Assembly: GCA_018398765.1 (NCBI GenBank)
Contig: JAHBMJ010005927.1
Span: 1-51,385, forward strand
Length of the DNA stretch: 51,385 bases
Source: Chromera velia
Lineage: Eukaryota > Sar > Chromeraceae
Reading direction: 5' to 3'
The translations under genes were made by a program, and so were the position numbers. The notes under the pieces were generated by a model. It was not told where the DNA came from. It worked only from the letters and a program-made list of their open reading frames with translations, and ran no database searches. Below are positions 37,483 to 48,200 of this stretch, one piece after another; position 1 is the first letter of the stretch; each line of letters starts with the position of its first letter.

Positions 37483-39410
37483 CTCTTCCTCTCTCTCTGT
37501 CTTTGTCCCGCCCTCTCTCTCCCTGTGCGTGCGTGTGTGTGTGTGTGTGTGTGATTGGTGGTCGACGCTGTTGTCTTCGTACGAAGAACCATCCATGAAT
37601 CTATCCAGCACCCAACCAACAATCCAGGAAGCGAGCAAGCCTGTGTGTGTGTCGTGTCCACTGACCTTTTCCATAGTCTCGTCGATTTTCTCCACAGGGG
37701 TGAGCAGAAGCAGTTTGGCAGGCTCCTTTGAGTCAACCAGCCTCTTCATCTCTTCGTCGCTCACGATGTGCTGCTTGTGAGTGACCAGCTCTTCGTAGAG
37801 CTTCAGGAGGCCCCGGTCAGCCGGTCTCTTGGGAGTGGCGCATATCTGCCCTGTCTCCACGTCATAGAACTGAACGATGGCACCCACCTGATCCCTCTCT
37901 CAAGGGAAGGGGGGGGGACAGAGAGGAAGAGAGGGAGAAGGGTGTCAGACTTCGGATGCTTCCTTCTACCATCAAAAATGAGGAAAGGAAATGCAGACGC
38001 AAACCTTCTCTCTTGTCTCACACTTGCGCATGCAGGCGCGTGCAGGAGCGGGTGATAAAACGCGAACAGGAAGCGGGATGCGGCTGATTTTTTTTAACAT
38101 TCCCATTTTGAATTCTTTGTTGTTAGATTGACAGAGACACACAAGCAGGCCAACAGATGGGTAGACACACTGTGGGGCTTCTTTTGTTTCTCGCCGAGAG
38201 GCGATAGACAGATGGAAAGACATGTAGACGGATAGACAGAGAGACGGAGAGACACAGGGACACACCGGCATGCAGAAAGAAAGAGAGATACACACACAGA
38301 CATATCTGACTGACGGATTGACTCGTCAACCAAATCAAGAGAGGAAGCCAGAATGAAATCAATCAAAGAAGGAATCAATGAAAGAAAAAGAAAAAGAAAA
38401 ACAGCTCAGGCGGTTCATTCATTCATTCTCGCTACCTTCTCTGCAGCTGCCACAAGGGCCTTGCAGGTCTCCTTCTGGACCCCATTGACGAAAAGGCTCT
38501 GCGCCTCCAGCACTTTCCCTCCTGCTGCCTCCTGGTTGCTGTTCACAAAATACCGATACCCACACGCACCGTTGTAGCAGACCACGGGGACCTCCCCGGA
38601 AAGACCAGATTCGAGAAGATAACGTTCGAGAGACTTGGCGCTCCTGCCTGCAGACGCAGAGGCGATGCATGACGAGGACCGTCAGGCAGGCAGATAGAGA
38701 GAAGACAGACAGGTAGACTCTGTCGTTCGTTGACCTGTCCTGTTCCTACAGACAGACAAAAAAACAGACAGGCCGCGTTTTTTTTGGTGTTCCCTTTTTC
38801 CTGTCTTTTGTCTTCCTTTCCGCGTCCTTCCTCTCTCTGTGACAGAAACTTCGTTCCGTCGGCTTTCCGATTTCTTCTCTTGCCATGCGTGCAGCGTCCT
38901 TCCTCTCTCTGTGACAGAAACTTCGTTCCGTCGGCTTTCCGATTTCTTTTTCTTCCTTCTCTTGCCATGCGTGCAGCGGAAGTGTACCTGAGCTCCAGAC
39001 AGACAAACGGCACACAGAAGTACGGACGCATAAAAGCGGGGAGGGAAAAGCGGCGAAAGGAGACGGAATGATCAGATGCATAGAAAGAGAAGCATCACGA
39101 AAAGAAAAGAAAAGAAAAGAAAAGCAAACAACACACGGAAGAACAACGATTGACAACAGATCGAGGTGGTGAAGACAGGAAAGGAACCAACCGCTTATCA
39201 ACTCACCAGTCGCAAGCGAGACGATGACCCCCTTCCCCTTTAGTTTTTGAAGAATGGTCCTCGTCCTGTTTGTTGGGATCAATCATATCGGAGACGTTTT
39301 TTCGCACAAAAGGGAGGGGAGAGGAAGATGACAGCGTCTATGCAGGCATCATTCATCGCGAACGGGCGAAAGAGACATGAACCAGGAATCGAGAGAACAG
39401 GTGTATCTCT

Positions 39411-39446
<36 letters not shown>

Positions 39447-39886
39447 AAGGAGGTGGCGGGAATGCATCCCTGAGGAAAAAACGGAAAAGTCCACAAAAGT
39501 AGACGGTCGGAGGAATGCTGTTTATCAGACTGTGCTCCTCAGAAAATCCTGCCAGAAGGATCCCTAATTGAAATACTCACGCAGCAAGGCGGGCAGACCG
39601 ACCGCTCCGTCAGCTGGTGGGACGAGGTCAGTGTGGTACCATCGAGGTCTAGGGCAACGAGCCGAATTCTGCAACCCGTACAGCAAGAAAGAAAAACGGT
39701 GTAGAATGAGAGAGGACCAGAACAACAGTTGATGCTGTTCTTGTGTTAACGCGCTTCTCATTGTCATTACACAAGTGAGAGGTCGACGGGAAGGCAGACA
39801 GTTTCCTATGCGAACACGTGACCTGATCGAAATGAGGAAAGTGAAGAAAAAGCAAAACAAGTGTACTTGGGCTGAACAGTCTGTTG

Positions 39887-39921
<35 letters not shown>

Positions 39922-40279
39922 TATATATATATGTCTGACCGCGATTTGCCCTCTACCTGATATTCATTCCTAAACATCTGGTCTCGAGGACTCACCTCCT
40001 CTTCGCAGTTCCCCTGAGGAGACCCTTTGCGTATGCCAGAGTGCCGACCGACAGCAGTGCCACTCCTGCTGCAACCAAGAGGCCGACACGAACTGAGCCC
40101 CCCGCAAACTTCATCCTGACTTGATGTCTCTGAGAAGATGGTCTCCCCGTTGTTTTGCTTCTTGAACTAGCAGCGGAGCCGAGATTACTCAAGAACCCTT
40201 TGTTGTTCTCGTCTTTCCAGAGTCCTTGCATATATCTCTGCAACGAGGTATGAGGCTTCACTTTGAGCGCCTGATGCAT
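36641..40279 (-). CDS. Cof-type HAD-superfamily phosphatase with N-terminal membrane anchor
   Basis: A 390-aa hydrolase of the haloacid dehalogenase superfamily, Cof subfamily, whose members dephosphorylate small phosphometabolites; the substrate here is unknown. Exons in transcript order are 40279-39996, 39668-39603, 39265-39207, 38647-38436, 37887-37666, 37292-37104 and 36781-36641. They total 1,173 nt and all phases agree. Motif I is LVALDLDGT (Asp102, Asp104). Motif II is VSLATGR (Thr136). A motif III-type Lys lies in KLLLLTP, and motif IV is FGDGDNDVEF at 333-342. The canonical tail GDGVAMKNA and ADRVLEWSNDEEGVA follows. The long cap between motifs II and III fits the C2 cap of Cof proteins. 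The first 95 residues are extra and include the hydrophobic segment VGLLVAAGVALLSVGTLAYA after a basic stretch, suggesting a signal anchor or targeting peptide. ATGs at 40279, 40231 and 40114 are all in frame; the first is used here, but the short start at 40114 puts the anchor at the extreme N-terminus. Confidence 0.93.
37448..37552. repeat. (CT)n and (GT)n tracts in an intron
   Basis: CT dinucleotides dominate about 37448-37500 and GT dinucleotides run at about 37531-37552. Both lie within the 373-nt intron 37293-37665 of the phosphatase gene. Confidence 0.88.
38822..38973. repeat. 72-bp tandem duplication in an intron of the phosphatase gene
   Basis: Two copies of a unit starting GCGTCCTTCCTCTCTCTGTG lie at 38822 and 38894. 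The right copy has a short extra TTTCTTCCT-like insertion before the shared TCTTGCCATGCGTGCAGCG end. Both lie in the 559-nt intron 38648-39206. Confidence 0.9.
39412..39444. repeat. (GA)n microsatellite
   Basis: About sixteen GA dinucleotides within the intron 39266-39602 of the phosphatase gene. Confidence 0.92.
39889..39931. repeat. (AT)n microsatellite
   Basis: An AT run of about 40 bp, interrupted by GTCT, lies in the first intron (39669-39995) of the phosphatase gene. Confidence 0.92.
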
Positions 40280-42017
40280 GGAGTTATATATATATATATA
40301 TATATACTGGCTGGCGCACACGGCGCACAGCATGCAACAACGTTCATGCGCAACGCATCGCAACACCATCCATGCATATATATATTGTCGCGCGGGCGCA
40401 GTTTGTCCAATTCGAGTTTGAGTGCTATTTCCCTAAGTCGCGTGTTTGGTGTGATGGTTCCAAACTGAAGGTGAAATAGTGTATTTTAAAACGCGAAATT
40501 TACTATTTCACCAAAAAAAATAAAAAACTCGAGTTTGTTAAAAAATTATGGGTCCGCGAATTTTGGGGTTTTTCAGGTTGTGCAAAGGAGACGGCCCGGA
40601 CCCAGAACAATATTTTCACTCAGAGGTCGAATTTCGCGAAGCCGTTGAAATTTAATTAGGAAAATGTCTGTATGTTTCTTAATTAAATTTCAACGGTTTC
40701 ACGAAATTCGACCTCTGAGTGAAAATGTTGTTCTGAGTCTGGGCCGTCTCCTTAATTTGCATAACCCGAAAAACCCCAAAATTCGCTGACCCATAATTTT
40801 TTAACAAACTCGAGTTTTTCAATTTTTTTGGTGAAATAGTAAATTTCGCGTTTCAAAATGGCCCGGAAAGCGAAGCTGAGAGGGCACTTAACAAAAATTG
40901 CACCCCCCCAGACTACACGGATGGCTGCGTCCAACGTTTACAGGAAGATCTGATGTACACCAAGCTTGGCCCCGGAAAGACAATTCAGCTGAGGAGGCAC
41001 TTTCCAAATTTAAAGCAGGGGCAACAAGAATAAATTTCGCTTTCCAGGCCATTCGCACGGAGTATGTCACATACACTATTTCACCTTCAGTTTGGAACCA
41101 TCACACCAAACGCGCGACTTAGGGAAATAGCACTCAAACTCGACGTGGACAAACTGTGCCCGCGCGACAATATATGCGTGTGCGCAACACATGCACGGAA
41201 AAGCCGAATTTTCATCGCTAGCTCGCAGGTGTGTCCAAGCTTTGCATATATTAATACGGGATACACCTAACCAGTTGGGTAAGTGCCTCGGGGGGCTATT
41301 TAGGGGTCCGCTAATTGATGCACACCATCGGGGGCTTGGGCATGTCTAAGTTGTGTACTGCCATGGGGCGGGGGCCACGGCAGCGAAGTATGCTTTTCGG
41401 GACCGCGCGCGCGTCGTATATGTATGTGCAACTCCATACGAGTTACTTGAGGGGCACGCATGCGTAAAGTAATTAATTATAAGGCATATGCGATCGCGGC
41501 TCCGTGCGAGTTGCTTGAGGGGTACATTTTGGAACTTGGGCGACACCGACCGTGACGGAGACAGAACCGACCCCCCCCCCTAAAAATGAAAAAATGCGTT
41601 ATGCGAGTGCGTGCGATCTCAGGGCCTCTCGGCTGATCTGAGCTGCCCCCCGAGGCGATATAGAATTAAGTCGGACCTTCTCAGATCATTGCGCGGCGGC
41701 GCGCGCAGTGGGCCCCAAGATGGCGTCGCGCCCATCGTAGCCATTCGTAGCGCGGGCCGGATCGATTGATCGAATTCGGCAATGATATGAAAATGTCAAA
41801 GGCTCTGATATGCAAGGCAGATACAAGCAATTTTAAGGTGTCTACATAGAGCGCCTTAGCTCTTCCGCCATCAAGTCTTCAACGCGCGTTCTTCGCACCC
41901 AGATCCATCCCAGTTCTCACAGGAGAGAGTTTGAAACCTTTTGAGACGCTGTCGGTTCAAGGTACAACTGTTGTCGATCCTTACCAGCTCCCACAAGCAC
42001 TGAGCTGTATACCGACG
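40280..42017. other. Divergent intergenic region with a foldback element
   Basis: This 1.7-kb stretch separates the divergent starts of the HAD phosphatase and the hybrid histidine kinase. An AT run at about 40285-40305 sits immediately upstream of the phosphatase ATG. The foldback element fills 40377-41175. The remaining part, 41176-42017, is richer in CpG. It has two copies of a GAGTTRCTTGAGGGG motif at about 41440 and 41507, with no gene or RNA that I can support. Confidence 0.6.
40377..41175. mobile_element. Foldback (long inverted-repeat) element, MITE-like
   Basis: The left half, 40377-40658, is the inverted complement of 40680-41175 apart from an extra segment. Inner arms are 40483-40658 and 40680-40859, with a loop of about 21 nt at 40659-40679. 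Outer arms are 40377-40482 and 41071-41175. A segment of about 211 bp (40860-41070) occurs only in the right half. Matching landmarks are ATTGTCGCGCGGGC at 40384 against GCCCGCGCGACAAT near 41158, and CCGTTGAAATTTAATTA at about 40642 against TTAATTAAATTTCAACGG. No transposase is visible, so it would be non-autonomous. The ends fade into AT repeats, so no target-site duplication can be called. Confidence 0.85.
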
Positions 42018-45000
42018 ATGTTTGGCACACAATCTTCGAAAGCAGGTGAAGATCCTCCCATGAAGAAATTCCCGGAGCAGGACAAAGCAGCCGAAGAGCT
42101 GTCTTCTGCATATAGGAGAAAAAGCTTTGAGCGACAGGTCAGGCAAAAAGCGGTTCTGCCCCTCCCCTCCTCTAAGAATTTAATATGTATATAACTCTGT
42201 CCAATATTTCAACGACTGCGCTTCCTCTTCCTTGACTGCAGCAAAAGTATCTGGGACCCAGCGTTGCACCCACGTGCCTGTTCATGTGGTGCACGGGGCC
42301 GGTGGCCGTGCTCCTTGGGCTGTCTACTCACTCGGTGTGCGGCCTGTTCCAAATGTCTTTTCTGTTCCTGACCATGGCCATGGTACCAGAGCATTTCTTT
42401 GGCCGCGAGCAGAGTTCACTCTTCAGGGAGCGAGTTGCCTTCTGGAGCTTTTTGGGTTTCGTCGCTCTGTTCCATACGGGGATTTTCTGCTGGTGGGCGG
42501 TTATCCCCCCAGTGGTGTATCTTCATGCACACGGAATGTCAGGTAGGTCAGTCAATTTGCCCGCAAGAACCACCTCGAGTCCAACACGCAAGCACACACA
42601 TGCTGCTGTCTGGTTTTGTTTGCAGGGTGTCTGTTGAAAATGTTTCTCATGAACCTCCATCTTCCAGACGGCGACTTCACCATTTTGCTCACTGCCGACT
42701 CTGTACTTTGGCTGGTCACTGGCATTGTTCGATTCATTGAGATGGAAAACGCACGGGAGGTGCTGGCAATTTGGGCCATTGTTTCGGGTATGCCATCTTG
42801 ATAGCCTCGGGTTTGCGCCAGGTGGCAATGAAGACTCTAGCAGATGCCGAAAAGGAGGTACAGCAACGGGTGGATGCAGAAAGAGCAAGGGACGTCTTCC
42901 TCAGTTACCTGATGCACGAGATGAGGAACCCCCTGAGTGGAGCCTCGTTGCTTGTGTACGAATTCATGGAGTCTCTCAATGAGTTGGCCAAAGCAGCAAC
43001 GGACAGCAGACTGAGCCTCGAGAAAATGAGGGGAACCACTCAGAGCGAAGCTGTGCGTCTGCATCAACTGGCTTCGTTCATGAAGACGCAGATCAAAAAG
43101 ATGAAGGGGGTATGCGACGATACTTTACAGCTCGAAAAAATCCAAAAGGGCAAGTTTGAGCATCGGTTTGTTCCTCTGCCATTAGAAGACTGGGTCACCA
43201 AAGCGGTGGCCGAAGGGTCCCCCCTGTTCGCAGACAGTCGGGAGGGCCCCCTGAAAGAGAAAGAAAGCGAGATGGAGGCAGACACTGACTGCCACGCTGA
43301 AGGCGTCCATTTTGAATCATCACTGCATGTCGCCCCTGACGTCCAAACTCTTTTCCGAACCCATCCTGTGGGTGTTGCTGACTTTTCACGCCTCGAACAG
43401 GTCCTCAGCAATTTCCTCAGCAACGCGAAGAAATTCACCCAGAGAGGATCCGTGCGTTTGCGTTTTGAGATTAGACTGCCGAACGAGAGCGAGTGTACCG
43501 GAGAGGAGAAGGCATTATTTCTTGAAACAAAGCAAGGCAGCAGTGCGGTCTCATTGGAGAACGAAGAGAACGGGAACGACAGAGAAGTTGCAGGTCCGAT
43601 CCCAGAGCATCAGGAAGAGCAGAAGGAAAAGAAATCGTTCCCGTGGGTGGTTCTTCGGGTGTCCGTGATTGACACAGGGGCGGGGTTGAGTGAGGAAGAC
43701 AGGGGGAAGTTGTTTGTGCCGTACACTCAAATCAGAGCAGGGGAATTACAGAATGGGGGGGGAACCGGTTTGGGTCTGTGCATCTGTAAGAGCTTCGTGG
43801 AGGCACACGCGGGGGGGAAGGTGGGGGTGGAGAGTGAGGGGAGAGGTAAGGGGAGTACGTTCTTTTTTCAACTTTGGGTTCCCCTTCTTCACTCCAAATA
43901 CGCACCAGACAACCAGCAAACCAAGGAGCAAGACTCTTCCATGGCTTCCGCTGGCCAATTTGAAAGAGAAAGCTCAGCCGGAAGAAGAGAGAGCGTGCTT
44001 TCTCTATTTTCAGACACTCCCGAAAAGGACCTCAACGCTCTTGCCGCTGCCCTGATTTCTCCTAGACCATCCCAGGATGATGTCAATGGGGGCATCGAGG
44101 AGCGACCAACAGAAGCAGTTGGAATTGCAGGGGAAAATGGAGCCCCGTGTTGCAGTAGCCCTCTAAACCGTGAAAACGTGTCACCAAAAACCGAAACAAG
44201 CGCAGATGTCCTCCTTGTTGATGACGACCGTTTCTGCCTCATGGCAGGCTCTGCAGCCATCAAGCGTCTCGGCTTTTCTGTGTGCACGGCAGAGGACGGG
44301 ACGGCCGCATGTGACCTCGTCATCGGACAGCGCTCTTCCTTCAGGTTCATTCTCATGGACAGACACATGCCCAAGATGGACGGCCCCACAGCCGTCAGAC
44401 AGATCGTCTCTTACTTTTCAACTCAGGCCGGGGAAGAGAGAGAGAACGGAACAGTGCGCCCTATTATTGTGGGGTGCACCGGGGATGCTACGAAGGAGTC
44501 GGAGGTCGACTTTATCCGAGCAGGGGCAGACACAGTCCTCGTCAAACCCCTCCAGCCCCACCAAGTCGCACGCACCCTCCAAGACTTGGAAGAGGCGTCC
44601 CCCAACGCAAGAGCCAAAGTAGAGGCGCGTGGAGGGAAGCCTCCGGGTCCTTGCCATTCCCAAGGGGACCTTCCCCCTACAGAAAAGAGTTATGAGCCAC
44701 CGGAAAAGGACGTGACAGTAGAAAAAGAAGAAAGCGCAGATGTCCTCCTTGTTGATGACGACCGTTTCTGCCTCATGGCAGGCTCTGCAGCCATCAAGCG
44801 TCTCGGCTTTTCTGTGCGCACGGCAGAGGACGGTGACGAGGCGTGTGATTTGGTGATCTCCAAAAGCGTCGATTTTAAATTCATTCTGATGGACAAAAAC
44901 ATGGCGAGAATGGAGGGGCCTGAGGAAGTGGCAGCGCTAGTCTCTCACTTTTGGAGTCCCAACTTCACTTCAGACGAGAAAAGAAAAGAGCAAGAGGAGA

Positions 45001-45188
45001 GGGGAAGGGAAAGGGCCCGACCGTGCATCATCGGGTACACAGGCGACGCCACTGCAGAGGCTCGGAGTGCGTTCACTCAAGCAGGGGCAGACAGAGTCAT
45101 TTTTAAACCCCTTCAGCCACAGCAGCTTGCAGAAACCCTCAAAGAGCTGCATGAACAAAGGACAGGGGAGATCCCGGGAACGGACTGA
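42018..45188 (+). CDS. Membrane hybrid histidine kinase with two receiver domains
   Basis: Two-component signalling protein, about 994 aa if one apparent frameshift is bridged. Exons are 42018-42137, 42242-42542 and 42626 onward; the introns are short (104 and 83 nt). About five or six hydrophobic segments precede the kinase core, with no recognised sensor domain. The H-box is FLSYLMHEMRNPLSG (phospho-acceptor His about 238). The ATPase has the N-box LEQVLSNFLSNAKKF, then an acidic insert, VIDTGAGL, and GGGTGLGLCICK. Receiver 1 has LLVDDDRFC, phospho-acceptor Asp in ILMDRHMPKMDG (about 719), CTGDAT and VKPLQP. Receiver 2 has the same layout with ILMDKNMARMEG (Asp about 897), YTGDAT and FKPLQP. 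The reading frame changes at 42785-42789, within the last membrane helix. Two in-frame phospho-receivers after the kinase imply internal phosphotransfer; the downstream partner is not in the window. The ATG at 42018 is the first in frame, although the frame is open upstream to about 41931 without an ATG. Confidence 0.9.
44199..44299 (+). repeat. Near-identical DNA segment, receiver 1 copy
   Basis: These 101 bp match 44733-44833 with one difference (T at 44283, C at 44817). They encode the start of receiver 1, from SADVLLVDDDRFC to the TAEDG motif. The rest of the two receivers is clearly diverged. Confidence 0.95.
44733..44833 (+). repeat. Near-identical DNA segment, receiver 2 copy
   Basis: Partner of 44199-44299, offset by 534 bp, covering the start of receiver 2. 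Identity stops abruptly after GAGGACGG. Confidence 0.95.
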
Positions 45189-48100
45189 AATATAAAGGGG
45201 CAGCTAGGTAGACCGTCCTTGAAGCAACTCATCATCCTTGCAGAAGGATGCCAGGCCCAGAAGGACGTGGCAGGTGCGGGAACGCTCGCATGAACATGCA
45301 GGTATTGGGGTATACTTGGGTGCATCGGAGGGGGTCCGCTGTTTCAGCGTTGAGCCGGGTGGCTGTTTGGCTGTCTCGTCGGCTGGTTCCCAATTCAGGC
45401 GAAGGTCCTGATCAACCTACTAATTTAATTTCGACCACTCTGACTTAAGTTACTAAACATTTTCTCGACCATCAATTTATAGAATGAATAAGAGTGCTGC
45501 TTGGCAGCCTTGCATAACTTTTGCAACAACTTGTTGTGACTCAAAAATCGATGAGAAAAGAAGGTTTAAAAGATAGTATTGATACTATTAGTGAGGTTTG
45601 AATTAGGTTTGAATTTTATGTGAGACTCTATGAGGACCGCTGTCATCTAGGCTGTCATCACGGAATATCTATATCTAGATCTCTATCTGCAAATCAATAG
45701 CTATAAAAAACTTGAACACTAGCTTTAACTGCCTAATAACTGCTTCAATATCTAGGGGTGGAGACTAAAGTTTTAAAATTTTTTTTTCTTAAAGTTTTTT
45801 TTGCCCTCCAGACTTTATTTTAAAAAAATATTTTTCAATTATAGTTTTTAAATATGTCCTTAATTAAGTCAGTCATACTAGCAGTTATAACTAAACAATC
45901 TAAACTGATTAACTAGCCTACATAGAAGCTAGGTACTAGTCCTAGATAGTTCCTAGGTGCATGCAGCATCGCGGCCCCAGCGGGCCGGGCCAAGGACTCT
46001 ATAGGGACCCAGCGGTCCGGGCGGGCCGCATGCATGTACCCATCACAACCTCAACTCGCTGCAAGCATCTGACACAAGCAAGCTTGCGAACGGCCTCGGA
46101 AAGCAAGAAAATTTAACTTAAAAAAATGATAACTGCTTGTATGATCGACATACACAATGATACATGCACACTATATTCATATACGCATGCTATGGCTGGT
46201 CGAAGCTTCAGAAAGGTGTACTCGCAGTTGTGGAAATTGTTTCGTAAGACTGTGTCCCGCCTCACACCAGAACATTCTGATTCAGTAAGATTTAAATTTT
46301 GGCAGAAAACTAGGCGCCGGCTTACGCCGGCTAGAGAAAAAAAAAAAAAGATCTCCCTAGATCGTCTACTTTTTTTTTTTCTCGCGAAAAACCTGGGTGA
46401 AATGCTACTAGTAAGTCCTACTAAGGCTAAGTCCGAAAACCTATTACCTCTATGTCACTTACCATCCAGCTTTTTCCCCTACAGAAGCCTGGACTGAACT
46501 TCCCAGTGAACTTCTAACATCAGTTTAGACATAAGTGCTAGGATAAATAAGGTTTCACTCTAGGTTTCACTTAGGGTCTCATTATAACATAGAAAAAATC
46601 TATTTCTTGAGGGTGTCCTAACCATTAAAAAACTTAAGTCTTAAGGTCTAAATTATTTTTCAAAAAAAAAAAGTAAAAAAGAAAAAAAAAAAAATCTTTT
46701 TTCTCTAGCCAGCGCCTAGGATAGTCCTAGCAATAGTCAAACAACACATTAAAAACATAAACATTAAGTTTGATTTATTAACATAATTTTTAAAACGACT
46801 CATGCACGCGCGGCGGCGCGGGTCAGAAAGAAAAAAAAAGTCTCTCTAAAAAATTGAGATATATCTGTGACCTTTATTCAGTTTCTTTTGAAGTAATTAA
46901 TTCACTGAGGGGAATCGCCGCAAAATTGTTGTGTCCTATCCTATGATTGGTTCTTATTATTTTATGATTTTACTAGTGATTTTAATTTAAAAAGGCTGGA
47001 ATTAGATGTGATTCAATCAATTTGTAAAGTTCTTTTAATAAAGTATAAGAACAAACTTTAGACTTCAAAACTTTCAGAATAAAAAACTAGAACACATTGA
47101 TGTTATTGATGTGTTCTTTAGTATTGTTTACATATACAGATCACGCCTAGATGCATACAGATACCTCTAGAGATACCTTCCCAAGTGGGCACTGGGGGTG
47201 ACTGAAAACGTACGAGGCCTTTTTGACAACAAGTAGACCGGCATTGCTCTACCTAGGGCACCAATTAAATCACTATCACTATCACTAAGTATCGACAGCA
47301 AAGATCATCTCTGACGGTTTGCATATCAGTGCGTGAATCGTGATACAACAAGGTGTTGTCCTGGGGAAATGAATTAAAAAACGCACGTGTATACTTGAAG
47401 GAACGGTGTACAGGTGTGTAAGAGGATGTGGAGAAATGAAGAAAAGGGGGCGAAATGACACAAAAGAAGGCGCCCCCCCCTTGCCCCGTTGGCGAATGAC
47501 TTTCTTTGAGCACTACGTGCTCGTCAAAAGTCAGAGAGGCATTCAGGAAAAGAGACGCATACCTGGGGAGGGAATGATCATCCCCAGGCACAACAAGGCA
47601 GGCAGTCCGGTCTCGTTTGCGTTGCTTTACCTTGTTGAGACATTGGCCTTTGAACCAAGGAAGGAAGGAGGAAACAAAGAGGAATTAAGACAGACCAGGA
47701 GCTGGACAAGACAGTTGGTTGTGAGATGGAAGGAGAAACACAACATGATGATTTGCGTGCTGCTCTAAAAAGCCCTCTGCCGGCCCGCCTGCCTGTCTGC
47801 ACAAAGTACCCATGCAACCACAACTGAGCATGCAGATTGATGTCCCGTCTCTCCTTTTTCCCCTTTCCTCCAGCTGCACAACCAAAGTTCAACCAACTCA
47901 ACCCTTTGCTCTGGAGAGAGACAACGCCGCTTACACAGGGACAGGCAGCTAGGCAGATAGATGCACAGGCAGAAGGATGCCGTACTTCTCGGCACGCACA
48001 TGCACGAATCCCCCTCCCTCCCACACAATGAATGCACTTGCATGATGCATGCACGTCGAGGCAGGCTATCTGCCGTCTGCATTGAACAGATCCGCCCCCA

Positions 48101-48200
48101 CGCAAAGAAAGAAAGAAAGAAAGAAACGCTGTGTCGATCTGCAGGAGCTCCCTCTGTTTCGGCAGATCCAGCCAGACGACAGGAAGGGCGGATCAGTCAG
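45189..48200. other. Gene-free AT-rich region with homopolymer runs
   Basis: No gene is supported between the histidine kinase stop and the 3' end of the coiled-coil gene. The span 45450-47150 is AT-rich with A or T homopolymers of 9-14 nt (about 45780, 46340, 46371, 46668, 46687 and 46830). A short GC island at about 45960-46035 carries CCAGCGGGCCGGG and CCAGCGGTCCGGG units bounded by GCGGCC and GGCCGC. The 123-codon frame at 46126-46497 is Lys/Phe-rich owing to homopolymers and is not convincing. I see no RNA gene. Confidence 0.55.

Noticed and set aside
46126..46497. 123-codon plus-strand ATG frame
   Set aside because: Lys and Phe runs come from A and T homopolymers and the surrounding DNA is AT-rich with no splice or family support.
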